Below are positions 20,007 through 29,441 of a stretch of 64,000 nucleotides of DNA, piece after piece. Source of the stretch: Streptomyces sp. AA1529 (GTDB lineage: Bacteria; Actinomycetota; Actinomycetes; Streptomycetales; Streptomycetaceae); contig NZ_ALAP01000018.1 in NCBI RefSeq assembly GCF_000280905.1, positions 148,129 through 212,128 of the forward strand, given 5' to 3'. Every line of letters begins with the position of its first letter. Positions within the stretch are counted from its first letter, which is position 1. The translations under genes and the position numbers were made by a program. The notes beneath the pieces were generated by a model that made no database searches, was not told where the DNA came from, and worked only from the letters and a program-made list of their open reading frames with translations.

Positions 20007-20651
20007 TCAAGCCCCCTTGGCCGCGGTACGGACCAGGACGAGGCCGCCGTTCGGACCGGGGACTGCGCCCTTGATGAGCAGCAGGCCCTTCTCCGCGTCA
20101 ACGGCGTGGACGGTCAGGTTCTGGGTGGTGACCCGCTCGTTGCCCATCCGGCCGGCCATGCGGGTGCCCTTGAAGACACGGCCCGGGGTGGCGCAGCCAC
20201 CGATGGCGCCCGGCTTGCGGTGGATGCGGTGCGCACCGTGGGACGCCTTGCCGCCGCGGAAGCCATGGCGCTTCATGCCGCCGGCGAAGCCCTTGCCCTT
20301 GGAGTTGCCGGTGACGTCGACCTTGAGGCCGGCCTCGAAGGTGTCCGCGGTCAGCTCCTGGCCGAGCGTGTACTCGGACGCGTCGGAGGTGCGGAGTTCC
20401 ACCAGGTGGCGGCGGGGGGTGACGTCGGCCTTGGCGAAGTGGCCCTTGAGGGGCTTGTTCACCTTGCGCGGGTCGATCTCGCCGAAGGCGATCTGGACGG
20501 CCTCGTAGCCGTCCCTGTCTGCGGTACGGACCTGGGTCACGACGTTCGGCCCGGCCTTGACGACGGTCACGGGGACAACGCGGTTGTTGTCGTCCCAGAC
20601 CTGGGTCATGCCGAGCTTCTCGCCCAGGACGCCCTTGATCTGCTTAGCCAT
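20007..20651 (-). CDS. rplC: 50S ribosomal protein L3
   Basis: L3 is an early-assembly protein whose loop reaches the peptidyl-transferase centre. The 214-residue product contains the glutamine/arginine loop region ([29 protein letters not shown]) and [18 protein letters not shown]. It lies between rpsJ and rplD. Confidence 0.98.
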   Translation of the reverse strand: MAKQIKGVLGEKLGMTQVWDDNNRVVPVTVVKAGPNVVTQVRTADRDGYEAVQIAFGEIDPRKVNKPLKGHFAKADVTPRRHLVELRTSDASEYTLGQELTADTFEAGLKVDVTGNSKGKGFAGGMKRHGFRGGKASHGAHRIHRKPGAIGGCATPGRVFKGTRMAGRMGNERVTTQNLTVHAVDAEKGLLLIKGAVPGPNGGLVLVRTAAKGA

Positions 20652-20665
20652 CTCTACGACACCCC

Positions 20666-20974
20666 TCAGAGCTTGATCTCGATGTCGACGCCGGCCGGGA
20701 GGTCCAGGCGCATCAGCGAGTCAACGGTCTTGGGGGTCGGGTCGAGGATGTCGATCAGACGCTTGTGGGTACGCATCTCGAAGTGCTCGCGCGCATCCTT
20801 GTACTTGTGCGGCGACTTGATGACGCAGTACACGTTCTTCTCTGTGGGCAGCGGCACCGGGCCGGCGACCGACGCGCCAGTACGCGTCACCGTCTCGACG
20901 ATCTTCTTCGCCGAGTTGTCGATGACCTCGTGGTCGTAGGCCTTGAGCCTGATGCGGATCTTCTGTCCCGCCAT
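20666..20974 (-). CDS. rpsJ: 30S ribosomal protein S10
   Basis: S10 is in the 30S head and is also the NusE antitermination factor. The 102-residue product ([19 protein letters not shown]) has the [39 protein letters not shown] region intact. It is the first gene of the S10 operon, preceded by a long leader that holds several hairpins. Confidence 0.98.
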   Translation of the reverse strand: MAGQKIRIRLKAYDHEVIDNSAKKIVETVTRTGASVAGPVPLPTEKNVYCVIKSPHKYKDAREHFEMRTHKRLIDILDPTPKTVDSLMRLDLPAGVDIEIKL

Positions 20975-21826
20975 GGCTACTTCGTAGTCCTGTCTCTCGT
21001 AACGCTCCGGAACCCATGGGCTCCCGCCCTCGCTCGACCCACGCGGTCGGGCGTGTCGGCATCCTTCTCGCAGTTCTGCTCAGCAGTACTCCGCCGAGGT
21101 TCCGCGGACGCATACGCGATCCGTCCGCGATCCACATGAGGAAGGAGCCGGGGGAGGAATCCCACCGGGTGCCTGGCTGGAAGCCCCTCCTACGCTTCCC
21201 GGAAGATTCCCGTACTTCCGCCCCTGACGAGGGGCGACGAATACCTGGGACTCGCTTCCGGTCCTCCCGGCGGGAGGCGCGCAGCATCGGCACTCAACCG
21301 AGCAACCTGGACAGTGTGCCACAGAGGCCAGAGCCGTAGCCAATCGGGCCACTAGCACATCCGGCCCCGAGCTGCGGAATGAGGGGCAGCTCACAAGTGG
21401 TGTGCCGCACATCCGGAGTACCGGGACCTGCGCAGGATCCGGAGCGCCGCTTCGATCGTACCGGCTGCCCGGCGTGCGCCCCAGCACTCCACCACCTGCC
21501 CGCACTTCGGGACGCCCCCTCTGCATCCGTCTGCCCTCCGGTGCGCCCGCACTCACCGGGGCGGCCCGCACCCTCATGGGCAGCCCGCACTCCCGCGAAC
21601 CCCTGACAGCACGACTACCGACAAGTAGGGTCACGCGGGCCGGGAGCCCCGTCCGCGGCCCGGTCCGCGCCACCGTGCTCCGGGCCGCCGCGCACCCCTC
21701 GGCCCGACGCGATCCGGTCGGGCCGGCGGAGAGGTGGCCGAACCGGTCGGTCCGACGCGACCCGGACCGACGACGCGGCCCGCACCGGGTCCGCGCCCCC
21801 GGCATCCGCCGAGGAACGGAGTGCCC
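20975..21826. other. 852-base intergenic region: S10 leader and divergent promoters
   Basis: No gene is supported. Toward rpsJ the minus strand carries a leader of about 330 bases with hairpins such as cgcccct-gacg-aggggcg (21219-21236) and a cctccc/gggagg pair near 21267. A weak promoter candidate, TTGGCT (21343-21338), 19 bases, CACACT (21318-21313), may start it. Toward the right the promoter at 21603-21631 faces the SRPBCC gene. The middle shows no other recognisable structure. Confidence 0.45.
21603..21631 (+). promoter_or_regulatory. promoter candidate for the SRPBCC gene
   Basis: CTGACA (21603-21608), a 17-base spacer and TAGGGT (21626-21631) match the primary sigma-factor pattern. 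The implied leader to 21827 is about 190 bases. A short ctac/gtag inverted repeat lies in the spacer. Confidence 0.5.
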
Positions 21827-22336
21827 ATGCCCCGCGAATTCACCGTGTCCCGCAGCATCCGGATCGACGCGGCACCCCAGGCCGTGTACGAGCAGATCAG
21901 CCGGCCCGCCCGGATGGGCCGCTGGAGCCCGGAGAACCTGGGGGCGACCGTGCCCGGCGGGGACGGACCCGCCGAGGTGGGCACCGTCTTCGAGGGCCGC
22001 AACAAGCGCGGCGTCTTCCGCTGGACCACCCGCTGCACCGTGACCGAGGCCGACCCGGGCCGCCGCTTCGCCTTCCGCGTGCACGCCATCGGCCTGCGGC
22101 ACCCGAAGCTGAAGTCCCCCATCGCGACCTGGGAGTACCGCTTCCACAGCACGGAGGGCGGCACGAAGGTCACCGAGACCTGGACCGACGACCGGCGCTC
22201 CTGGCCGGACGCGGTCGCCGGGGTCTTCGACCGGATCGCCACCGGCGGCAGCACGTTCGCCGCCTTCCAGATCCGCAACATCGACCGGACACTGCGCAAC
22301 CTCAAGCGGGAGCTGGAGCAGCGGCCCGAGGCGTGA
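21827..22336 (+). CDS. SRPBCC-family (START/polyketide-cyclase-like) protein
   Basis: The 169-residue product fits the helix-grip fold of the SRPBCC superfamily: an N-terminal strand with FTVSRSIRIDAAPQAVYEQISRP, WSPENLGAT, the central strands FEGRNKRGVFRWTTRCTVTEADPGRRFAF, and a C-terminal long helix IATGGSTFAAFQIRNIDRTLRNLKREL. Such proteins bind hydrophobic ligands in a cavity. No substrate can be assigned. ATG 21827 is preceded by a GGAG element. It stands alone on the plus strand, first gene of the accessory block. Confidence 0.85.
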   Translation: MPREFTVSRSIRIDAAPQAVYEQISRPARMGRWSPENLGATVPGGDGPAEVGTVFEGRNKRGVFRWTTRCTVTEADPGRRFAFRVHAIGLRHPKLKSPIATWEYRFHSTEGGTKVTETWTDDRRSWPDAVAGVFDRIATGGSTFAAFQIRNIDRTLRNLKRELEQRPEA

Positions 22337-22610
22337 CACCGGGCCCACCGGAACGCGTCCGGCGGAGGTGTGAACACGCCGGGCGCACTGTGGAATGCGG
22401 CACAGCTTCCCCGCCCCGGCCTGCGGGTATGCAACCGGAGAACGGTGCGTGAGCGTCTGTTCACACGGTTGCAGGATCGCCGGGACGCCCGTGGTACGGG
22501 GCCTCACCCACGGAACCGGCCGGGCCGGCCGGGCTTGCCGGGCTTGCCGCGGGGCGGGGCAGTCGCCGGGGGGGCGGCGGGCGACATGAGGGGAAGCAGG
22601 AGGGGGCGGG

Positions 22611-23012
22611 ATGGAACTGTCCGAGGAGATCGCGGCACGGCGCGCCGGAACCGGGGACCCCGAGGCACTGGTGGGAGAGTTCCGGCGCACCGCCGTGCTG
22701 GTCCCGACCGTGGGCGAGGACCAGGTGATGTCCGGGGTGCACGGCGGCGTCCGCTGGATCTTCGCCTTCACCGACGAGGCGGCCCTGGCACGCTTCGCGC
22801 TCGCCCGCGGCGAGGCCACCGACCGGCCGTGGGACTATGCGGCGATCCTGGGGGCCCGGCTGCTCGACGTCGTCGTGCCGGCGCAGGACGGCCCGGCCGG
22901 TGTCGCGGTGAACGCCGCCGACGAGGACGGCTCGATGCTCTTCCCGCCCGCGCCGGGGATCGTGCCGGACGCGGTGGCCGTGCCCGCGCCGGACGACGGA
23001 GGGGACGTCTGA
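22611..23012 (+). CDS. SseB-like N-terminal domain protein of the toxin locus
   Basis: The 133-residue product resembles the SseB N-terminal domain proteins often found beside ESX/WXG-type toxin genes in Streptomyces: FRRTAVLVPTVGED, then GGVRWIFAFTDEAALARFALARGE, then a DVVVPAQDGPAGVAVNA strand region. It has no signal peptide. A chaperone or adaptor role for the secreted partner is inferred only from context. Its TGA overlaps the ATG of the next gene (TGATG), so it heads a coupled three-gene unit. Confidence 0.7.
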   Translation: MELSEEIAARRAGTGDPEALVGEFRRTAVLVPTVGEDQVMSGVHGGVRWIFAFTDEAALARFALARGEATDRPWDYAAILGARLLDVVVPAQDGPAGVAVNAADEDGSMLFPPAPGIVPDAVAVPAPDDGGDV

Positions 23013-23692
23013 TGGGGGACGGCGGCAAGAGCAGCGACGGCGTCCACTGGAACAAGGAGTCCCTCGATCTGGTCGAGAAGGGGCTCAACGGCGCCATCGG
23101 TGAACTGAAGGAGTCGGGCAGCTCTGCGACGTCGGCGCTGCAGGGCGCCGGCTTCGAGGAACTGTCACTGACCGGTATGGAGATGGGCCATCACGGCCTC
23201 TCGGTCGACTTCGAGGACTTCTGCGAGAGGTGGGAGTGGGGCGTGCGCGCCTTGGTGCAGAACGCCAACGCGCTCGCCAAGAAGCTCGGCCTCTCGGCGG
23301 GGATGGCCTACGAGGAGGACCAGTACGCGGCGGGGTCGCTGAAGGTCGGCCTGAACTCGCTGGTGGGCAACCCGCACGCGAGCGAGGAAGAGGTCGTCAA
23401 GCAAGGCTGGGGCGACATTGTGAAGCCGGACGCGCCGGACTACAGCTCGGAGTCCTGGGACAAGGCCGGTCAGGACATCAAGCAGGACTGGCAGGACACC
23501 GGGCGCGAGCTGTCCTCCAAGGGACGCGGCGGGATGTACATGGACCTCGCCCAGCAGGCCACCGGCATCAGCGACGAGCAGGTCGAGGCCGAGCAGGACG
23601 AGTGGTTCGGCCCCTCCCCCGAGGAGCGCGCGGCCCAGCAGCAGCGCGGGCAGGGTGCTGACGGCGACGGAACCGGCGGGGGCAACGGCTGA
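23012..23692 (+). CDS. WXG100/ESX-like helical partner of the Rhs toxin
   Basis: The 226-residue product begins MGDGGKSSDGVHWNKESLDLVEKGLNGAIG. It is predominantly helical, with a segment FCERWEWGVRALVQNANALAKKLGLSAGMAYEEDQYAAG that looks like the second helix of ESX/WXG-type secreted proteins. The C-terminal third is acidic and Gly/Gln-rich. There is no Sec signal. Position between an SseB-like gene and an Rhs toxin, with overlaps at both ends (TGATG), suggests type VII-linked export or a chaperone role. The family is not certain. Confidence 0.65.
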   Translation: MGDGGKSSDGVHWNKESLDLVEKGLNGAIGELKESGSSATSALQGAGFEELSLTGMEMGHHGLSVDFEDFCERWEWGVRALVQNANALAKKLGLSAGMAYEEDQYAAGSLKVGLNSLVGNPHASEEEVVKQGWGDIVKPDAPDYSSESWDKAGQDIKQDWQDTGRELSSKGRGGMYMDLAQQATGISDEQVEAEQDEWFGPSPEERAAQQQRGQGADGDGTGGGNG

Positions 23693-26600
23693 TGGGCTGG
23701 CGGGATTTCGTACCGGACTCGGTCGAGGACAAGGCCGAGGACCTCGCAGAGGGCGCCGGGGACTTCGTCGAGGGCGCCGGGAACTGGACCGGCGACCGGC
23801 TGGACGACGTCGGCTGGGAGAGCGGCGGCGACTGGGTGCGGGACAAGTCCCGCTCGGCGGCGAACGCGATGGGCGCCGAGACCGCCGAGTTCCAGCTGGA
23901 CGAGACCGACGACCCCAAGAAGCTGGTCTTCGGCAGCCCCAGCAAGATCCGCTCCACCGCCAAGCACCTCAAGGACTTGCAGACCGCCTTCGACAACGTG
24001 GCCAAAGGTCTCAAGGGCCTGAAAAAGGGAAACCTCAAAGGCAAGGCCGCCGAAGCGTTCCGGGAGCAGGTCGGCCTGGAACCGGCCAAGTGGATCAAGG
24101 CAGCCGACGCCTGTGAGAAGGCCGCAGGCGCCTTGGAGGACTTCGCCCACACCGTGGAGCGCGCCCAGTCCCAGGCACGCGAAGCAGTCGCCGAGTACAA
24201 GGACGACAAGAAGGACGAAGCCCAGGAAAAGCTCGACCGAGCCCGCTCGCAGCGCGATACTGCCGCCTCCCACGCTCGAACTGCCGTCAAAGCGGCACGC
24301 GACGCGGCCCCGCCCAAGCCCGACTACTGGGACCAGGCCGGAGACGGCCTGGAGGGCCTCAGGCTGGACGCTGTCCACGTATCCGGCGGCATCGTCAAGG
24401 GCACCGCCGGCGTGGTCAGTTTCGTCCGCAGTGTCAATCCCACCGATCCCTACAACATCACCCACCCTGCCGAGTACGTCACCCAGCTCAACTCGACCGT
24501 CACCGGCATCATGCGCACCGCCAACGACCCCGTCGGCACCGGCAAGCAGATGTGGGAGAGCTTCAAGAAGGACCCCGCCGAAGGGGTCGGCCGCCTCATC
24601 CCCGAACTCCTCGGCACCAAGGGAGTGGGCGCGGCGACGAAGGTTGGGCGTGCGGGGAAGACGATGTCCCGCGTACGGGACGCGCTCAAGCGGAAGGGCA
24701 AGGGCCAGTCGAGCACACCGCCGAAGAAGAGGTGCGCCAACGGCACCGACCCCGTCGATCTCTCGACCGGGCTGATGTTCCTGCCACAGACGGACCTGGA
24801 ACTGCCCGGTGCACTGCCACTGGCGTTCACCCGCCACGTCGAGTCCGGCTACCGCCTCGGCCACTGGTTCGGCCCCTCCTGGGCCTCGACGGTCGACCAG
24901 CGGCTGGAGATCGACGAGGAGGGCGTCGTCTTCGTCGCCGAGGACGGCCGCCTGTTGTCCTACCCCCACCCGGCCCCCGGCGTCCCCACCCTCCCCTCGG
25001 CCGGCCCCTCCCGTATGCCGCTGGAACGCACACCGGACGGCGGCTACACCCTCACCGACCCGGACACCGGGTGGGTGAGGCACTTCGCTCCGCCGACGGG
25101 CGGTCCGGAATCGGAGGCGAACGGGCAGGCGCGAATCGAGCAGGTCATCGATCGCAACGCCAACAGCATCACCTTCGAGTACGACGAACAGACCGGCGCG
25201 CCCCTGCGCCTCGTCCACAGCGGCGGCTACGTGGTGCGGCTGACGGTCGAGGACGACCGGGTGACCGCGCTCTCCCTGGCCGGTTCCGAGACCGACACGA
25301 CGGTGCTGCGCTACGCCTACACCGACGGCAACCTGACCGACGTCACGGGCTCCTCCGGGCTGCCGCTGCGCTTCGAGTACGACGACGAGCAGCGCGTGGT
25401 GTCCTGGACCGACACCAACGACCGCCGCTACGACTACGTCTACGACAACCTGCACCGCGTCATCGCCGAGGGCGGCACAGCGGGCCACATGCAGGTCCGT
25501 ATCGACTACGACGGCGTCGACGAAGCCACCGGCCACCGCGTCACGAAGCTGACCAGCGCGGCAGGGCACGCGACCCGCACGCTCTTCGACGAGCAGGGCC
25601 GGACGGTCGGCGAGATCGACCCCCTGGGCCACCGGACCAGGACCGAACGGGACGACCACAACCGCCCGCTGACCCACACGGACGCGCTGGGCCGCACGAC
25701 GTCGTTCACATACGACGCGGCAGGCCACCTCGCCGCGGTCGCACGCCCGGACGGCACGCGCACCGCGATCGCCCGCGACGCGCTGGGACTGCCGGTCACC
25801 ACGACCGGCCCCGACGGCACGGTATGGCGCCAGGAGTGGGACGCGTACGGCAACCGGACCTCGGTGACCGACCCGGCGGGCCACACCACCCGCTACACCT
25901 ACGACGACCGGGGCCGGCTGGCGACAGTGACGGACGCCCTCGGCGCGACGACACGGGTCCGCTGCGACGCGGCGGGCCTCCCGCTGGAGATCACCGACCC
26001 GCTGGGCGCGACCACCCGCTACGAACGCGACGCGTTCGGCCGCCCGGTGCGTGTGGTGGACCCGCTGGGCGCCCGGACCACGCTGAGCTGGACGACCGAA
26101 GGCCGGCCGGCCTCCCGCACGACACCCGACGGCGCCACGGAGCAGTGGGAGTGGGACGGCGAGGGCAACTGCACCCGCCATGTGGATGCCGCAGGCGGCG
26201 AGACCCGGTACGAGTACACCCACTTCGACATGCTGGAGGCCCGCACGGGCCCGGACGGCGTGCGCTACGAGTTCGCGTACGACGCCGAGTTGCGCATGAC
26301 GCGGGTGACCAACCCCCAGGGCCTGACCTGGGACTACACCTACGATCCGGCGGGCCACCTGGTCGCGGAGACGGACTTCGACGACCGCACGCAGCAGTAC
26401 GAACTGGACGCGGCCGGCGAACTGATCCGCCGTACGACACCGCTCGGCGAGGACATCACCTACGAGCGGGACGCCCTGGGCCGCACGCTGCGCAAGGACG
26501 CGGCGGGCGCGGTGACGACCTACGCCTACGACCCGGCGGGACGCCTCCTGGACGCCGTCGGCCCGGACGCGGAGCTGCGCTACCAACGCGACAAACTGGG

Positions 26601-28218
26601 CCGAGTCAAGACGGAACTCGTCAACGGCCGAGCCCTCACCCACACCTACGACGCCCTGGGCCGCCGCACCCGCCGCACCACCCCGACCGGCGCCGTCTCC
26701 ACCAGCACCTACGACGCGGCGGGCAACCGCACCTCGCTCACCGCCTCGGGCCGCACGCTGGACTTCACCCACGACGCGGCAGGCCGCGAGACGCAGCGCC
26801 GCATCGGAACCGAGGGCCTGACCCTCTCCCAGGTGTGGGACCCGGCGGGTCGACTGGAGGCCCTGTCCCTGGACACGGCGGACTCGACCGTCCAGCGCAA
26901 GGGCTACGAGTACCGCGCGGACGGCTACCTGACCGGCGTGGACGACCTGCTCTCCGGCCGCGCCACCTTCGACCTGGACGCGACCGGCCGCGTCACCGCC
27001 GTCCACGCCCGCGGCTGGACCGAGCGCTACGCCTACGACGAGGCAGGCAACCAGACCGAGGCCAGCTGGCCCGCCACCCACGCCTCCCCCGAGGCCATCG
27101 GCCCGCGTGTGTATGAGGGCACCTCGATCCGGACAGCGGGCAAGGTCCGCTACGAACACGACGCAGCGGGCCGCACCACCCTCCGCCAGAAGACCCGCCT
27201 CTCGAAGAAACCGGACACCTGGCACTACACCTGGGACGCCGAGGACCGGCTCACCCAAGTCGTCACCCCGGACGGCACGGTCTGGCAGTACGCCTACGAC
27301 CCCCTGGGCCGCCGCACGGCCAAGCACCGTATGACGGCGGACGGTGAGCAGGCCGAATCGGTCCTCTTCACCTGGGACGGCCCCACCCTCATCGAGCAGA
27401 CCACCGCCGCGCCCGACCTCCCCCACCCGGTCACCCTCACCTGGGACCACAAGGGCTTCACCCCCCTCGCCCAGACGGAACGCCGCACCGACGAGTCCAC
27501 CCAGCAGGAAATCGACTCCCGCTTCTACGCCATCGTCACCGACCTCGTCGGCACCCCGACCGAGCTGGTCTCCGAATCGGGCGACATCGCCTGGCGCACC
27601 CAGTCCACCCTCTGGGGCACCACCACCTGGCACACCGACAGCACCGCCTACACCCCCCTCCGCTTCCCCGGCCAGTACTACGACCCGGAAACGGGCCTCC
27701 ACTACAACTACTTCCGGTACTACGACCCGGAAACCGCGCGGTACACGGCGCCCGACCCGCTGGGGCTCGCAGGGGCACCGCACCCCCTCACATACGTGCA
27801 TGCCCCGCTTATCTGGACAGACCCACTGGGACTGGCTCCTACCGCCGGATGCCCTCCTGACGGGGAGCCCGGCGTGGGAAGCGTCGACTCCCTGCTCAAC
27901 AATCTCGATGAAGACGTGGTCTTCCATTACTCGAACAGGGCAGGACACGAGGGAATATTGGATTCTGGAACCATCAGAGCAGACGCAAAAGGCAGAGCGT
28001 ATGTGACACAAGAGATGGTTTCCTCGGGAGATGTAAGCAATGTTCTGTTCGCTGGCAACCCAGCATACGCGGGCAAGGGAGATTACCTGCTCGCCATAAG
28101 AACGCCCGAGGGGACAATCTTCCGCACCGGAGAGCAACCAAACGAGCTCATCCATCAAGGATCCCTGCGCTTCCGCCCCGAACAGGTACTCTATGCAGGC
28201 CCCAACCCGTTTGGCTAA
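23692..28218 (+). CDS. Rhs polymorphic toxin with predicted HYD1-type ADP-ribosyltransferase tip
   Basis: The 1508-residue protein has these regions in order. Residues 1-330 form a helical N-terminus like the T7SS-signal/WXG modules of actinobacterial toxins (KHLKDLQTAFDNVAKGLKGL). At about 350-430 is a DUF6531-type module (DPVDLSTGLMFLPQTDLELPG). From about 490 to 1290 are dozens of YD/Rhs repeats that should form the cocoon shell. At about 1310-1390 is the Rhs core (RFPGQYYDPETGLHYN, DPLGL twice). The last 110 residues are the toxin tip: His1412-Tyr1413 in VVFHYSNRAG, Tyr1437 in AYVTQ and Asp1464 in GDYLLA fit the H-Y-D pattern of Tox-ART-HYD1 domains, predicted to transfer ADP-ribose from NAD. 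The tip DNA is clearly AT-richer than the rest. It is followed within 8 bases by its putative immunity gene. The target is unknown. Confidence 0.85.
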   Translation: MGWRDFVPDSVEDKAEDLAEGAGDFVEGAGNWTGDRLDDVGWESGGDWVRDKSRSAANAMGAETAEFQLDETDDPKKLVFGSPSKIRSTAKHLKDLQTAFDNVAKGLKGLKKGNLKGKAAEAFREQVGLEPAKWIKAADACEKAAGALEDFAHTVERAQSQAREAVAEYKDDKKDEAQEKLDRARSQRDTAASHARTAVKAARDAAPPKPDYWDQAGDGLEGLRLDAVHVSGGIVKGTAGVVSFVRSVNPTDPYNITHPAEYVTQLNSTVTGIMRTANDPVGTGKQMWESFKKDPAEGVGRLIPELLGTKGVGAATKVGRAGKTMSRVRDALKRKGKGQSSTPPKKRCANGTDPVDLSTGLMFLPQTDLELPGALPLAFTRHVESGYRLGHWFGPSWASTVDQRLEIDEEGVVFVAEDGRLLSYPHPAPGVPTLPSAGPSRMPLERTPDGGYTLTDPDTGWVRHFAPPTGGPESEANGQARIEQVIDRNANSITFEYDEQTGAPLRLVHSGGYVVRLTVEDDRVTALSLAGSETDTTVLRYAYTDGNLTDVTGSSGLPLRFEYDDEQRVVSWTDTNDRRYDYVYDNLHRVIAEGGTAGHMQVRIDYDGVDEATGHRVTKLTSAAGHATRTLFDEQGRTVGEIDPLGHRTRTERDDHNRPLTHTDALGRTTSFTYDAAGHLAAVARPDGTRTAIARDALGLPVTTTGPDGTVWRQEWDAYGNRTSVTDPAGHTTRYTYDDRGRLATVTDALGATTRVRCDAAGLPLEITDPLGATTRYERDAFGRPVRVVDPLGARTTLSWTTEGRPASRTTPDGATEQWEWDGEGNCTRHVDAAGGETRYEYTHFDMLEARTGPDGVRYEFAYDAELRMTRVTNPQGLTWDYTYDPAGHLVAETDFDDRTQQYELDAAGELIRRTTPLGEDITYERDALGRTLRKDAAGAVTTYAYDPAGRLLDAVGPDAELRYQRDKLGRVKTELVNGRALTHTYDALGRRTRRTTPTGAVSTSTYDAAGNRTSLTASGRTLDFTHDAAGRETQRRIGTEGLTLSQVWDPAGRLEALSLDTADSTVQRKGYEYRADGYLTGVDDLLSGRATFDLDATGRVTAVHARGWTERYAYDEAGNQTEASWPATHASPEAIGPRVYEGTSIRTAGKVRYEHDAAGRTTLRQKTRLSKKPDTWHYTWDAEDRLTQVVTPDGTVWQYAYDPLGRRTAKHRMTADGEQAESVLFTWDGPTLIEQTTAAPDLPHPVTLTWDHKGFTPLAQTERRTDESTQQEIDSRFYAIVTDLVGTPTELVSESGDIAWRTQSTLWGTTTWHTDSTAYTPLRFPGQYYDPETGLHYNYFRYYDPETARYTAPDPLGLAGAPHPLTYVHAPLIWTDPLGLAPTAGCPPDGEPGVGSVDSLLNNLDEDVVFHYSNRAGHEGILDSGTIRADAKGRAYVTQEMVSSGDVSNVLFAGNPAYAGKGDYLLAIRTPEGTIFRTGEQPNELIHQGSLRFRPEQVLYAGPNPFG

Positions 28219-28226
28219 GGAGCAAA

Positions 28227-28625
28227 GTGAAGGTTGAGCTCTCCCTGAGTGAGCTGGAAGTGCTCTCTGCAGCACTGACTCGCCTGAAGTTCGACGATGT
28301 ACCTCCAGAGCCGTTCTTCGGCAGCCCACATTTCGCCGCCGCTCATGGACGTATTTTGCAGTCCCTGATCGAGGCAAGCAGGGCAGAAGGAGACGTTGGT
28401 CGGGTCGCACGATGGGAAAAATGGCGAAGCTGGCAAGGGCGCGAACACGAGCGATCCTTGATTCGGGATTATGTGAGCAACCTCGCGATTTGGAATGAGT
28501 GGAGCGACGAGCAAAAGATTGATTTCTTGGCAACCTGCGCCGCCCCGTTCACGCCTAGTGACGTCGAGCTACGCTCACTCCGTGAGGAGATCGACTCTTC
28601 TACGCATAGGCACCATGAGTATTAG
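28227..28625 (+). CDS. putative immunity protein for the HYD1 toxin tip
   Basis: The 132-residue product (GTG start at 28227, AAGGAG four bases upstream) is mostly helical and charged: LSLSELEVLSAALTRLKFDD, then RILQSLIEASRAEGDVGRVARWEKWRSWQG, then WNEWSDEQKIDFLATC. No known family is recognised. It starts 8 bases after the rhs stop, in the place where Rhs immunity genes always lie, and shares the low GC of the toxin tip. That is the basis for the call. Confidence 0.6.
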   Translation: MKVELSLSELEVLSAALTRLKFDDVPPEPFFGSPHFAAAHGRILQSLIEASRAEGDVGRVARWEKWRSWQGREHERSLIRDYVSNLAIWNEWSDEQKIDFLATCAAPFTPSDVELRSLREEIDSSTHRHHEY

Positions 28626-28633
28626 GAGCGTGG

Positions 28634-29248
28634 ATGACCGACAGAGAGCGGGGGCGGGACCCAAGAGCGGAACGACCCATCTCCCCATCGATTCTCCTCC
28701 CACGATCAGCCGGAGAGGCGATGGAGATGGAGCGATCAGGCCATCGTATGCGCTTCCTGTTTTTCTGGGGTAATCAGCGCGAAAGAGACGGAAATATCGG
28801 TCGCGGGTGCCTCAGCCAGTGGTGGGAGCAGCCATTTTCCGCAGAGGGATACACTTTCCTGTCCGCCGAGCATTACATGATGGCTCATAAGGCATGGCTG
28901 TTCGAGGACAACGAGACAGCGGAGCGTATTCTCGCAGCTTCCCACCCCGGTGAAGCCAAGGCACTCGGCCGACAGGTCCGGGACTTCGAAGAGAAAGTCT
29001 GGCGCGAGCATCGGTACGGAATTGTGGTCCGCGGAAACATCGTCAAGTTTTCAGCCGACCCAGGAATGCGGAATTTCTTGCTGCAATCCCGAGATCGCGT
29101 GCTGGTCGAAGCGAGCCCACTGGACAAGGTTTGGGGAGTCGGCCTGGCCGCAACCGACGAACGAGCTCACTCACCGTCTTTGTGGCGAGGTCTCAACCTG
29201 CTGGGATTCGCCCTCATGGAAACCCGGAACGCACTAATCTCCGGATAA
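28634..29248 (+). CDS. NADAR (YbiA-like) domain protein, predicted ADP-ribose N-glycosidase
   Basis: The 204-residue product has the NADAR/YbiA pattern across residues 40-200: FLFFWGNQ, then FLSAEHYMMAHKAWLFEDNE, HPGEAKALGRQVRDFEEKVWREHRYGIVVRGNIVKFSAD, LVEASPLDKVWGVG and WRGLNLLGFALMETR. Members cleave N-glycosidic bonds of ribosides (YbiA on riboflavin intermediates), and NADAR proteins have been reported to remove ADP-ribose from guanine bases opposite DarT-type toxins. AGGAG precedes ATG 28634, 8 bases after the immunity stop; an internal ATG at 28721 is an alternative. Placed behind a predicted ADP-ribosyltransferase, it may undo the modification. This link is inferred. Confidence 0.85.
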   Translation: MTDRERGRDPRAERPISPSILLPRSAGEAMEMERSGHRMRFLFFWGNQRERDGNIGRGCLSQWWEQPFSAEGYTFLSAEHYMMAHKAWLFEDNETAERILAASHPGEAKALGRQVRDFEEKVWREHRYGIVVRGNIVKFSADPGMRNFLLQSRDRVLVEASPLDKVWGVGLAATDERAHSPSLWRGLNLLGFALMETRNALISG

Positions 29249-29441
29249 GCGGAATGAATATCGCAGCGCCGGGCGATGGGGTATTCACAAATCTGCGGTC
29301 GGATTCGGAGTTGCGAGGCCCTCTCATCCGGAACTTCGGATAACCCTTCTCTCGTCGTTCTGTGAAGAACAAGATGGGAAGAGCCCGCCGTCAGGAAGCG
29401 CTCAGCACCGCAGTGATACGGCACCAGAGAGAGCCCTGCCA
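29249..29441. other. spacer between the NADAR gene and the decayed rhs copy
   Basis: 193 bases of relatively AT-rich sequence with no supported gene. A short cttcggata direct recurrence and the sequence ctctcatccggaacttcgg are the only notable features. Confidence 0.4.

Noticed and set aside
22368..22466. GTGTGAAC / GTTCACAC inverted pair before the toxin locus
   Set aside because: Only 8 bases with an 83-base gap. It could be chance, so it is not reported as an operator.
23470..28533. 1687-codon minus-strand frame opposite the Rhs gene
   Set aside because: Shadow of the repeated YD coding sequence. The plus strand encodes clear Rhs repeats, core and tip.
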